Below are positions 9,340 to 18,685 of a stretch of DNA of 28,993 nt, piece after piece. The translations under genes were made by a program, and so were the position numbers. Positions within the stretch are counted from its first letter, which is position 1; the number at the start of each line of letters is the position of its first letter. The stretch is from Gnetum montanum (Eukaryota > Streptophyta > Gnetopsida > Gnetales > Gnetaceae). The stretch is from the NCBI GenBank assembly GCA_015680685.1, contig MNCI01024145.1:79761-108753 (forward strand), read 5' to 3'. The notes beneath the pieces were generated by a model. It was not told the DNA's origin, did no database searches, and was given only the letters and a program-made list of their open reading frames with translations.

Positions 9340-11328
9340 CAAGCAAGATTAATAAATATTTTTCTTCTTTTTTTTAATTTTGAAATTTTTTTTTTCAGTT
9401 TTTCACTTTTCAACTTATTTTTTGATCTTTTTACCTTTTTATCTTTTTATCTTTTTATAAGTAATCTCATCTACGAATAAAACACTCATGTGAACCGTTG
9501 GTTGAGGTGTTGTTTTATGCTATCAAGTCTCAGGTGACTAATTATTTGAATAGCAAGCCCACAACATCCACCCATCCATTCTATGAATAAGAGGTTCTAC
9601 CATGGGTACAATGATATTCCTGATCCTTAAAACTTAAAGTAATTTTGTGTTATTATGCCTAGAATGAAGAAGGATGGACCAAGAGGAAATGGTCAGGGTG
9701 TGACATCAAGTGGACTTGTAGATTCTCTTTGGTGGTAGTTGTAGGAGTTATCATGCAGCTTGGTTCTACTAAGATCCTTGTAGATCTAACGAAAAATGGG
9801 AGTAAGAGTAATCAAAAGGCACTCAACCAGAAAAAAATAATGCTATTCTAGGGGGTCCCATTCGAAAGACATGTACCCATGCCTGAAGGTAGGTAGCTTC
9901 TCTAGATTAGGAAATACATCAAAAAAAAATGAGTGCCATAGAGCAAAATCACTCCTCCCTTGAACAAAATGCTAAGTGATCGTATGCCTTGCTATCATGG
10001 TGCTCTTATGGTTGTCCATCATTGGATGAAGCAATGCAATGTCACTGATCAGAGGAACAAACTCGATCTTGATTTTTGAGTGACGGGTTAATGACACATT
10101 AATCATGCCTTACATTGAGGATTCATTGTGCCCTAAGTTAGTTACCTCATGTCCCAATCTTTGCAATCCCTTCTATGATTCACCTCACTTTACTGTTCAT
10201 GTAATTGTGACTTGTGTCTTGGGTAGCATGGAACTCATATCTCATCGCAATGGTATTTACATATGTGTGTTTTATGGAATCGGTGTGGATTACATTTAAC
10301 CCTTCTAGTGCCTACGGACATTTTAAGGTGAGGTTATGCAAGGGCATTATAGGTTGGAACCTACTTTGGGGAGGACCCACTTGCATAACCCTTGTAATTT
10401 GCACTCGTAACACATCTCCCGCACATCATCTTATACCCTCCAAGTATTACCAACATTCTTCTTTCCCTTATCATCCTTCCGATTCAAACATTCCTATGAG
10501 CCAACACATGTCCTTTTTCCTCCTACTCTTCATGACCTTCATCACCAAATTTTACACCATGATACTTTTTCGATGTCGTCAAACCTAATCAACATTACCC
10601 TGGAGCCTTCACATTGACCTAAAGTCCTTAGTTTACACTGTAGAGTTTCAAAAATTTATAGATTTTTCCAAGTACCCTATTTCTGATAGGACCCGATATT
10701 GGGTCGACCATGATATCAAGTCCCCACTAGCGGGTACGCGATATCAGGCTCCCACTAGTGGGTACACGATATCGGGTCCCTACTATCGGATACGCGATAT
10801 CACATCCTTAAAATCTATATATATGGATCCCCCCTCCCCCCACAAACATCAACATCATTTGCAACTGTCCACATGGGGGAGTTTTTCAAATTTTCTTCTA
10901 CAACTTGCAATTGCACATCTCTTGTTCCAATAACCATAACTCGCTTGCTAGTACTCTAATTTTCATTCCGTTTGAACCTACTTGAACCCAGAGTGTTCAA
11001 CTTAGTCATGGGGAAGGGGTACATGCTGAATTACACATAAATTTTTTGAAATTCATCATTGCCCAAAGGACACTATCAAGGGTAATTAGTTATAAAAATA
11101 ATAAACATGTGCCAAAAACAATTTCATCTCCTTATCCATATCGAAAAATTAAACTTTGAAATCACCTAAGCAAAGTGGGTCAAATATTAAAAATTTTGGG
11201 GATGTTTCCATAAAAATTCCTAGATTTAAAATCACACGGAATAAGAATGAACTCATTAAGGAAAAAAGTAAGGTATAACTCAAATTTGGTAAGCAACCTT
11301 ACTAATGATTGGCCCCGTGTGATTGCAG
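9340..11328 (+). other. gag-ORF2 spacer with a putative intron (9889-11328)
   Basis: No domain is recognisable in this 2-kb stretch. It opens with a T-rich tract (about 9358-9460), and 9460-10600 is conserved in copy 2 (23940-22700). A splice-donor-like GAAG|GTAGGTAG stands at 9885-9896 and an acceptor-like GATTGCAG ends at 11328, directly before the ORF2 ATG. A CTAAT branch-point-like motif (11302-11306) sits about 22 bases before that AG. Copy 2 preserves the same signals, with a perfect GAAG|GTAAGT donor and CTAAC branch motif. Splicing is an inference. About 550 bp near 10640-11200, including the 28-bp array, has no counterpart in copy 2. Confidence 0.5.
10695..10824 (+). promoter_or_regulatory. 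Internal 28-bp GATATC array with TATA-like sequence
   Basis: GATATT at 10695 is followed by perfect GATATC at 10712, 10740, 10768 and 10796; the last three steps are exactly 28 bp. Each 28-bp unit is GATATC, about 14 bp centred on a CCCACTAGTGGG-like palindrome (perfect at 10751-10762), then GGGTACRC. The GGGTACRC piece is also the usual spacer preceding GATATC in the LTRs. TATATATAT starts at 10816, 14 bp after the last GATATC. It looks like a relative of the LTR promoter module placed inside the element. No LTR borders or target duplication could be found around it. Confidence 0.65.
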
Positions 11329-13456
11329 ATGGCCCCAAAGAATGCACAACAAGAAGGTCCCTCTCAAAGTGCATCTAAGCAACCCAGGAGAGGTAGAGGA
11401 CAGGCGCCTTCCAAACAACATATAGAGTAGGAGGCATAATCCTTCAGTATCCATCAAGAAACTCCTGCTACTGTACAATCAGGATAGCCAGAAGGTAGAG
11501 CTGCTACAATGCCTAAATAGGGACAACACCTCACGTTGCCCCCAGAGTGTGTTCAGGCCATTCATGAAAGGTCCATATCAACTGCAGTGATCATGGAATT
11601 GAACTTTGAGCCCTTCACAAAATTTTCTCCTAAGGCCATTAGGCACCAACTCAAAGGATCCCCATTATGGCCTCTCCTCTCCAAAAGCAATGCCTGGTAC
11701 TTAGGAGAAACGTACCAATTTTGACACAGTAAAGAAGAAGGCACCACAATTGACATTGGTGGTGTATCTATTGATTTTTCTACCAAGGTCATTTCAAAAG
11801 TGTTAAATCTTTCGAATACGGGGCCAAAAGTTACTCACATTTCCACTTTCTCTAATGCTGATGCATGAAAGGTTTGGTTGAACAGGGCGTACGATAAAGA
11901 AGATAAGACATATGGAGAGTTGACGTTGGAAGAGAGAATCTACTTCAAGATTGGTACTTATCACATCTTCCCCACAAAAGGATTAAATAGGATTTCAACA
12001 TATGCAGTAAGAGGAAGTGTGATATTGATGGGAAAGGTTAATGCTAACCTGCCTCATCTATATCTCATGGAGATCTTAAGGCGATTCGAAGAACGCAAGA
12101 TAGGAAAGTTCACGTTACCCTTCCCTTGTCTCATAAGGAAGTTGTGCAAGCATGCTGGAATTCTAGGGTACACCAATGACATCCCCAGAAGAGCCCAAAA
12201 TTCTTCATTCGCTAAACTATTGAAGCCACCAGCTCCAAGGAAGAATGCTAGTGAGACACTGGAGCCAGAGCCAAAGCCAGAGCAAGAATAAATGGTGGGG
12301 CCCACTGCAACTCAAACTGCAGGGTCTAGCCAACTCCCAAGCTCAAGGCCCAGTTAACAACAAGAAGTGGGGCCCAGCACAAGCTAGCAAGATCAACCAC
12401 CACCACCACCACAGGATTATCGACTGTTGATGAGCCATCTCAGGGCCATCACTGAGATGGTCAATTGGGGGAGTCATGATGATGCTAATCTCTTCTACGT
12501 CATCGACAATACCGTACATTCCACTGTCTCTATAGATCACGTATGAGGTGAGATTTCCATTTAGATAGGAGGAGGGGAGACTAATTGGTCACAAAATATT
12601 TCAGGGAACGCTACATCCTTTTAGGTGCAACTCAAGACTAGTGAAGGGGCCACAATGGTGGTCATGCAACACCAAGATGCAGCAGGAGCTGTAGAAGTGG
12701 TCATAGACCACATCAAAGAATCCTTCAACGTCCCTGTTGTGCCACCAGTAGACTTCACTGGAGCATGTGATGCTTAAACATTGGTCAGTCCCTTAATGAC
12801 TCCTGTGGAGCATGAGGATGTACTTGATCGATTTCTTCAAACAGGAAAAGTGATGACGTCCTTGTTCAACATCCCATAAAATGTCACAGCAACACAATCA
12901 GACCTCATCTCTACCAAGGGAAAGTTGTTCATTGCAGAGATTAGGGTCGAGCACGCAAAAGCAGAGTTAGAAAAACTCCAAGAAAGGCTCATAACCCTAC
13001 AAGTTGCACAGTGGGACCCCTCTCAATTCGTTCTTGCAGACTAGCTAGACACCTTCAGAACCAAGCAACTCAACAAAATGTTAGCAGACAATAAGAGAGT
13101 GGTGGAGGGGAAAGAGAAGGCCAACTGTGATGCCTCCAAGGCACAAGCACAAACCTATGTGCACGCCAAGACACTCAGAGCCTTACAAGAGGAGAATAAA
13201 CAACTTGTTGATAATCTTCGATTGACTGCTATGGAAAAATAGAAAAACATTCTCAAAGAAAACTTTCAACAACTACGAGAAAAATTGATCAAGGTCAATC
13301 AAGATATGAATTTTTTGGCTAGAGAAAATTGAACCCTCTCAATGGAGGAGGTATGTGCAATCTTTTAGAAGACGGCCATTGAAATAAGTGTGTGGCAAAA
13401 CAAGGCCAAGTGGCACGAAAAGTTAAAGGAGCATTTCCAAGACCAAGTGGAGATGT

Positions 13457-13461
13457 ATAAG
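13457..13461. repeat. Target-site duplication of the nested solo LTR (ATAAG)
   Basis: ATAAG at 13457-13461 recurs at 14064-14068 on the other side of the solo LTR. Removing one copy with the LTR restores the ORF2 reading frame exactly. Confidence 0.92.
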
Positions 13462-14063
13462 TGATGAGTCATGAATTTTCTAGCTGTGATATCGCTACCA
13501 TGATATCACAGCTGTGATATCCCAGTGATGAGTCATGAATCATATCACATACGCGATATCACGGCCTACCTCAATTTCTATAAATAAAAGGTAGTTTTCC
13601 TTATTCTATCATCTAGTGTAGTCCCTTAGTGAAGCTCTAGCAGTTTTACCCCTCCAGAGATAGAATTATTTTCTAGTGTATGCCCGCAGTGTGGTGATTG
13701 TAATTGTACGACATCCTTTATTCGAGTGTGACGTACTTGGACATGCACATCACTGGCAATAAAGATCGAGATTACTTCATCATTGTANGTAGATTCTCTT
13801 ACCCTTTCTCCCTTAGCTTAGTTAATATTACTTTTCATTACCTTCAAGAGTAGCATTAGGTTAGAAAAACCATCATACACCTCACTCTGGACTAAACCAT
13901 ACATGAAAAATATAATACTAGTCCAGGTGGGAAGACAGCGAACTGCAACCTAAGGCTAACTATCTAGGTGCCACAACTTGTCCATCTGCGGAGTTCGACC
14001 GGATCGCTCATGAAAACTCTCATATTTGTATGGTTGAGTGTAGGGGTACCTCGTCACTCATCA
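13462..14063 (+). mobile_element. Solo LTR of a diverged subfamily, inserted in ORF2
   Basis: It starts TGATGAGTCATGAA, ends CACTCATCA, and has a 5-bp ATAAG duplication. Its R/U5 half is nearly the same as the copy 1 LTR, but its U3 differs and resembles the partial LTR at 28771. GATATC-type motifs at 13488, 13502, 13516, 13541 and 13555 keep the 14-bp step at three of four intervals, and TATAAATA (13579) is again exactly 18 bp after the last. The 15-bp terminus TGATGAGTCATGAAT is repeated at about 13526. AATAAA is at 13758. A single N at 13788 replaces about 205 bp present in the other LTRs. The true length is therefore probably near 810 bp. A solo LTR arises by recombination between the two LTRs of a full element. 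Confidence 0.93.
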
Positions 14064-14737
14064 ATAAGCAAATCATCGAGAAGAAAATAAATATGGCCAA
14101 GGCCCACATTAATGCTTTCAGTGCTTAACACACTGATTGGCAAGCCATATTGGACACATATGCATTTGCCTACTAGGTAGAACTTAAAAGCTAGGACCTA
14201 TAGATTTAGGATCTTACAGAGTACATGGAATTGGCAAACCTACAGTATGCCAATCTATCCATGTTGATAGCAGGGCACACAAGGATAGAGCTCGAGGGGC
14301 AAGTAGCAGCCACCTACGTCAAATATGAAGCAGAATTTGCAGAGCACAAGAAAACATTACAAAAACTGAAAGTTGCAAATTCTAAACTAGAGGTGGTTAA
14401 AGCAAGCTATCAAGGACAAAAAGATGTCACAGTGGAATTGGCTCGATGGCTTACAAATTTTCAAGAATACAGAGACAAAGCTAGAGCCTATGAGGAGGAA
14501 TGATGGTTGTTTGTGGCCTGGTACGTCAAAGCAAATAAGATGTTCCCGCAACCACCATGCCCATGGGAGGTGCTAACTCCATCAAACATTGGAGCATCAA
14601 CAAGGATGACACAAGATCCCTAAATGGAAGAGGAAAAGCTTCAAGCACTACTTCAATGTCATCAAATTCCAAAACCTAGAGCACAAGACAAAGGGAAGCA
14701 ACCCATGAAGGAGCCACTGCCACCTAGAACCACATGA

Positions 14738-14928
14738 GTTCCACAAATTTTGTAATTTTATGATTTTGTATTTCTTTTGTTATGTCCCAAATTTGTTCTA
14801 TTAAGTTATCCACTATAGCATGAATAAATTCCTCGTTAGTTAATAATCCCATACCTATCCACTGTGTAACCAATGGGGCTTGTTCTCATTTTGACTCGAG
14901 GACGAGTTTTCATTTAGTCGTGGGGGTA
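14738..14928 (+). other. 3' untranslated region and polypurine tract of copy 1
   Basis: The 190 bp after the ORF2 stop are conserved in copy 2. They end in GACTCGAGGACGAGTTTTCA and then TCGTGGGGGTA, immediately before the 3' LTR. GTGGGGGTA (14920-14928) is the polypurine-tract candidate; it is identical at the matching site of copy 2. Confidence 0.75.
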
Positions 14929-15782
14929 TGATGAATCATGATTCATCAAGCTACAATATCGAACCCCCGATATCGGATCCACGATATTGGGTACACAATA
15001 TCGTAGCCCAAATAACAATATCGGATACACGATATTGTGACTCCTGTGTGAGCCTATAAATACACATGTAGGTGCACGAGAGGAGCGAGTCCTTTAAGTT
15101 TTGAAATAGTTAGTTTTAGAAGTTAGTTCATTTCTTTTTCTCTCTCAACCCTTTCTCCCAGTGCATGCCTGCAGTGTGATGATTGTAATTGTACAGCATC
15201 CTTTATTTGAGTGTGACATACTTGGACACGCACATGACCAGCAATAAAGATCGAGATTACTTCATCATTGCAGCATTCACTTAGGTTAATTACTTAATTT
15301 TAATTTTCATTAAACACGGAATGAGTACGACTTGATCATGAGCATCTACATGTGACTACTTGGTATCCTAGTAGCGTACTTGGGCCATGTGCTTGGTAAT
15401 CCCAGTGGTAGTCATGCATGAGGCCTAAGATGTGTACGGATGATTAAGGAATGGATGCTCATCGCACTTAGGCTAGCTTAGATTCTCTCTCCCTATCTCC
15501 TCTTAGTATAGCTCTCCCTCTCTCTCTTCCCTCATAGCTTAGCTAAGATTATTTTTCATCGCCTCCAAGAGTAGCATTAGTTTAGCAACACATCATACAC
15601 CTCACTCTGGACTAAACCATACATGATAAAGCAAATACTAGTCCAAGTGGGAAGACAGCGAACTGCGATCAGCAAGTAACTATCTAGATACCACAACTAG
15701 CCCGTCTACGAAGTTTGACTGAATCGTGCGTGAAACACTCGTATTTGTATGGTTGAGTGTAGGGGTACCTCGCCACTCATCA
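14929..15782 (+). repeat. 3' LTR of copy 1 with GATATC array and TATA box
   Basis: An 854-bp partner of the LTR at 6309. It begins with a perfect 20-bp palindrome (14929-14948). Hexamers start at 14955, 14969, 14983, 14997, 15017 and 15031 (steps 14, 14, 14, 20, 14), and TATAAATA at 15055 lies 18 bp after the last. AATAAA is at 15243. In this copy four of the six hexamers carry a single change to AATATC or GATATT, yet the spacing is unaltered. Confidence 0.95.
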
Positions 15783-15787
15783 GTCAT
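15783..15787. repeat. Right target-site duplication of copy 1 (GTCAT)
   Basis: Matches 6304-6308 and directly follows the LTR terminus. Confidence 0.93.
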
Positions 15788-16694
15788 CATCACCCAAGGC
15801 CTATGAACAATAAAAACATGTAACCATAGGAACAAGCGTAGTCGCAAGTGTAATCATTAAAACATAAAATAATAATAAACTAATAAAACATTTGTCCATG
15901 GGAAACCAAAAGAAGGCTACAACTCACAGATGAGCTCCTACAAGAGACATAATATATTATCAAAAATTTAATTAATTAAGAGAAATCCCACACTCAATTC
16001 CCCATCAAGAAGCAAATCTTTAACTTATTCAAGGAAACTTTATATACTGGTTAAACAATACCCTAGCTATAACTTGTGCCACTTAGTACTGGGCCATGTG
16101 GGAATATTTTAAACAAAACTATATAGGTATTGATTCAAGAACTTGAGAATAAGTCCATTCCAATAGAGGAATTCAACGATATTAAAGTTGTGGCTACTAT
16201 CTTGTCAAGAAATGATGAAATTACTATGTACCTATGTAGTATATTGAACTTGCTATGCAATTGTAATATGTATGGATAAAATTTCTTAACAAAAATAATT
16301 GTACCAAACTAGACAAGAAACATCAAATTCTTCAACATTTTGACATCAATTTGATAAAGCAAATGTTTGCGAACAAAGATATGCAAATACTTTTTATTGA
16401 AATGTCTAAAGAAAGTATTGATAAAAATGTAGCGTTGTAATATGTGATTAGAAAAATTGTGAAAGATTAAGTTTTCAAATCTAGTCAAGTACATATGGTC
16501 ACTCACTAAAAACATTTACATCAACCAAATGAGATATTTAGAGACATTTACATCAACCAAATGAGATATTTAGAGGTGTAAAGTGTAAACAGTGAAAACC
16601 ATTTCTGCATAACATTCTCCAGAGAGGGATTAGATACTTTCAATAGTTAAAACACTACATAATATTTACAAAGAAAATCTGGATGGTTATTCAT
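15788..16694. other. AT-rich stretch with a 32-bp tandem duplication, no gene seen
   Basis: I see no domain-bearing ORF here. At 16512-16575 a 32-bp unit starting ACATTTACATCAACC is present twice in tandem. The minus-strand open frame 16515-16309 is rich in Phe, Leu and Asn, as expected by chance in AT-rich DNA. Confidence 0.5.
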
Positions 16695-17960
16695 TCAAAG
16701 CCAGAGCCCAGCCAACAACAAAACGACTCGTATGCCACCTTGGAAACCGCAAATCTCAATAGAGACCACAAGCAAATAAATAATTAGCATGATGACATCC
16801 CAAAATAAGCGCTTCAAAAAATAATTAATGTCACCCACTGTCCTCGTATCATCACCTTCAATCCAAGGATCAGTGTAGTTAACGCTAAATGATGAATCTA
16901 ACTGGTCTCGTTCAACAGGAATGTTCAGCTTCTGATTATGTCCAAACACATTTCTATTTGAATATACAAAACTTCCAATAAGCCCTGATAGAAGGCCACC
17001 ACCAGACATCCTGCTTCCTGAAATTCCTCCTCCAACGAAGAACCCACCACTAACATGTTCAACAACATTCAATGTTAAATCCACTTTCCGTGAATCTCCA
17101 GTAGACTGGAACAATGCTCGCATCTTCAATAATTCCCATGGTTAAAAGAGTTTAAACATCTCTTCTTCCGTGTTGCAAACTGTAAACCTGTCCTTTCTCT
17201 GTTGTAAGTTGCCGTAGAAAGTCTCTGGACGATTTTTTCCTACAGTTGGCTCACCAGTTTTCCTATCCAGAAATCGAATAGTTTTGTTATTCAGTTCTAC
17301 TTCTGCAACATTCAATTTGATTATTCCCCAGAAAGCATGTCTGCATCTGAAATCTGTGCAAACAAGCCTCTTTCTGCATACCAATTATTAATTGAATCCA
17401 GCACTTTATCCAAATGCTCAATGTTTACAACATTTCCATTCACCCCTAAAACTAAAAGCATCTTCCACTATTCTTGTTGGCAGGACATTTGCATCTTTGC
17501 GAATCAATCCTCTAAATTCCTGATTTGGTTCTACCTGAAAAACCAGGTAAATGCTGTCTCTAGTGTCCACAGCAACAGGCTTGCAAGAAGCAAAGTAGCC
17601 GCTTTCAATGACGCGGCACACATCCTCCTGCACTTCTTACACCGTGGGCGCAGAATTGCGCTTGCACGACTTTAAGGAACTCAAGGCGACATTTCAAAGT
17701 TTTGGATTGTCAAGCTCCTTGCCATCTTTGTTCTCTACTAGAACTTGGCTTATCAAAATTCTCTCCACCTGTTTCACCGACCTTGTACCACCACCACCTG
17801 CCCTGTCACTTTTCTGCTGCATCGGCCCCACCGTTTCTTGAGATGAAAATGTAGCAACTAAAGAAGAAACAGCAGTATAAGAAGAATAATAGAACTGTTA
17901 CTTCCTGTTGTCCTCCTTGTCATTGCCGCCATTTGCAGAGCTTTGAAGCTCCAAAGAGTA
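16695..17960 (-). pseudogene. OEP80: OEP80 (TOC75-V)-like pseudogene, intronless and 3'-truncated
   Basis: OEP80 is the Omp85-family beta-barrel protein of the chloroplast outer envelope, needed for plastid biogenesis. On the minus strand, pieces occur in protein order. ERILISQVLVENKDGKEL is at about 17785-17730. POTRA-like sequence with [16 protein letters not shown] and [12 protein letters not shown] is at 17633-17460. After a frame change come [18 protein letters not shown] and [10 protein letters not shown], then [19 protein letters not shown] (17384-17142). Finally [42 protein letters not shown] and [14 protein letters not shown] run to about 16850. There are at least two frameshifts and two in-frame stops. 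The barrel stops there; 50 unrelated, hydrophobic codons then lead to a stop. The pieces abut without visible introns, suggesting a retrocopy, though no poly(A) tail or flanking duplication is seen. The N-terminal extent beyond 17830 is uncertain. Confidence 0.85.
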
Positions 17961-18472
17961 GGATGCGAACAAAGCGTTTGGATTCCAACGTGCATGGGGG
18001 CAGGATTTTGGAGTGGAATGAGCTAGGTCACTGCATAAGCGTTTTTCTTTACGAATGTGATTTTGATTACATCAGGCAACGAAAATTGGCGGAATTTTAC
18101 ACCCCTACTCAACCACGGAAACCGTCACTGTCGTGCACCACGCATTGTGCTGTCGGCTGCCTGCGGTTGACCCATCTACTGTTCTGCCCCACCAAATTGC
18201 AGATGATCCAGATCCTGGATGTTGAAGTAGAAACTTGGAGAATAGAAAACTTTAACCATCCAATTTACTATATGGTAGGGCAGAGCTTGAAAAAGTTTAG
18301 ATGAGAACCATTTTAAATTAGGAGATGTGTAAATTTTGGAAGCATCAACAATAGCAAAAAAAAACTCATTTTAGGATACTATTGCTTATGGGTAGTGAAA
18401 CTAAAATAGTCTCAGCTAGAAAGGCTACATGACCTTTTGCAAATAATAAACTAAAAAATGAAAATTTGGCCC
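17961..18472. other. No recognisable gene upstream of the OEP80-like pseudogene
   Basis: The plus-strand open frame 17933-18304 overlaps the start of the pseudogene and has no recognisable motif. The minus strand may continue the decayed N-terminal or leader region of the OEP80 copy (a CELQSSANGGNDKEDN-like reading near 17950), but this cannot be shown from sequence alone. Confidence 0.35.
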
Positions 18473-18616
18473 CATTAACAGTGCGGTTTTGTAACTGTCG
18501 ATGGTGCCCGAAGAAGACTGCATTAACAGTGCGGTTTTGTAACTGTCGATGGTGCCCGAAGAAGACTGCATTAACAGTGCGGTTTTGTAACTGTCGATGG
18601 TGCCCGAAGAAGACTA
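18473..18616 (+). repeat. 48-bp minisatellite, three near-identical units
   Basis: Units start at 18473, 18521 and 18569 (CATTAACAGTGCGGTTTTGT...). They are virtually identical, so this is a recent expansion. One plus-strand frame reads through all three as a 16-residue repeat containing RFCNCRWCPKK. No coding context supports it as a protein. Confidence 0.92.
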
Positions 18617-18634
18617 CAAAGGGAAGGTGCTACT

Positions 18635-18685
18635 GTAGCAGTTGCTACAATGTAGCAGTTGCTACAATGTAGCAGTTGCTACAAT
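18635..18685. repeat. 17-bp tandem repeat with hairpin potential, three units
   Basis: GTAGCAGTTGCTACAAT occurs three times head to tail at 18635, 18652 and 18669. Within each unit GTAGCA and TGCTAC are inverted 6-mers around a 2-base centre, giving three small consecutive hairpins. Confidence 0.92.

Larger units (their letters stand above)
11329..14737 (+). pseudogene. ORF2 of copy 1: plant-transposon-protein-like domain plus coiled coil
   Basis: The frame starts at ATG 11329, directly after an acceptor-like AG, and ends at TGA 14735. If the solo LTR and one target copy (13462-14068) are removed it is a single frame of 934 codons with no frameshift, broken by about 25 in-frame stops. Residues about 65-285 resemble the domain annotated in plants as putative plant transposon protein or ATHILA-type: SPLWPLL, GGVSIDFSTKVISKVLNL, YAVRGSVILMGKVN and FPCLIRKLCKHAGI. 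A Pro/Gln-rich linker follows, with a run of five prolines at about 12397. From about residue 530 to 880 it is Glu/Lys/Gln-rich coiled coil. I see no signal peptide or membrane segment. It occupies the place of the env-like ORF of Athila-type elements. Its function is unknown. Confidence 0.75.
6309..15782 (+). mobile_element. Full-length, pol-less LTR retrotransposon, copy 1 (Athila/Tat-like, GATATC family)
   Basis: The element has, in order: a 5' LTR, a tRNA-Asp-type primer-binding site, gag (7304-9339), a spacer containing a putative intron (9889-11328), ORF2 (11329-14737), a polypurine tract and a 3' LTR. Both LTRs are exactly 854 bp, begin TGATGA and end TCATCA, and the element is flanked by GTCAT. 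Its span is 9474 bp; removing the nested solo LTR with one target copy gives about 8.87 kb. No protease, RT, RNase H or integrase motif was found in any frame of the interior, so mobility would need enzymes in trans. The LTRs differ at many sites, mostly transitions, so the insertion is old. The closest described category would be gag-only or otherwise pol-deleted non-autonomous elements of plants (inference). Confidence 0.92.

Noticed and set aside
10105-10299. A 64-codon peptide in the spacer of copy 1 that is matched by an open frame in copy 2 (within 23241-22981), 42 of 64 residues identical
   Set aside because: The surrounding DNA is similarly conserved in all frames. The protein identity is no higher than expected from DNA relatedness, and other frames look equally peptide-like. 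There is no evidence of coding constraint.
10684-11060. A degenerate solo LTR around the 28-bp array (TGATAGG ... TTCATCA)
   Set aside because: The ends are only loosely LTR-like, the flanking pentamers (ATTTC and TTGCC) do not match, and there is no R/U5 similarity to the family.
11329-14737. Calling ORF2 an envelope gene
   Set aside because: It sits where Athila-type elements carry an env-like ORF, but I see no signal peptide, membrane segment or fusion motif. The visible features are a transposon-protein-like domain and coiled coil.
16309-16515. A small minus-strand gene of 68 codons
   Set aside because: Composition is that of AT-rich random sequence; no motif or conserved neighbour.
18466-18672. 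A cysteine-rich repeat protein encoded by the 48-bp minisatellite
   Set aside because: The repeat length is a multiple of three, so the frame stays open by default. There are no flanking coding signals.
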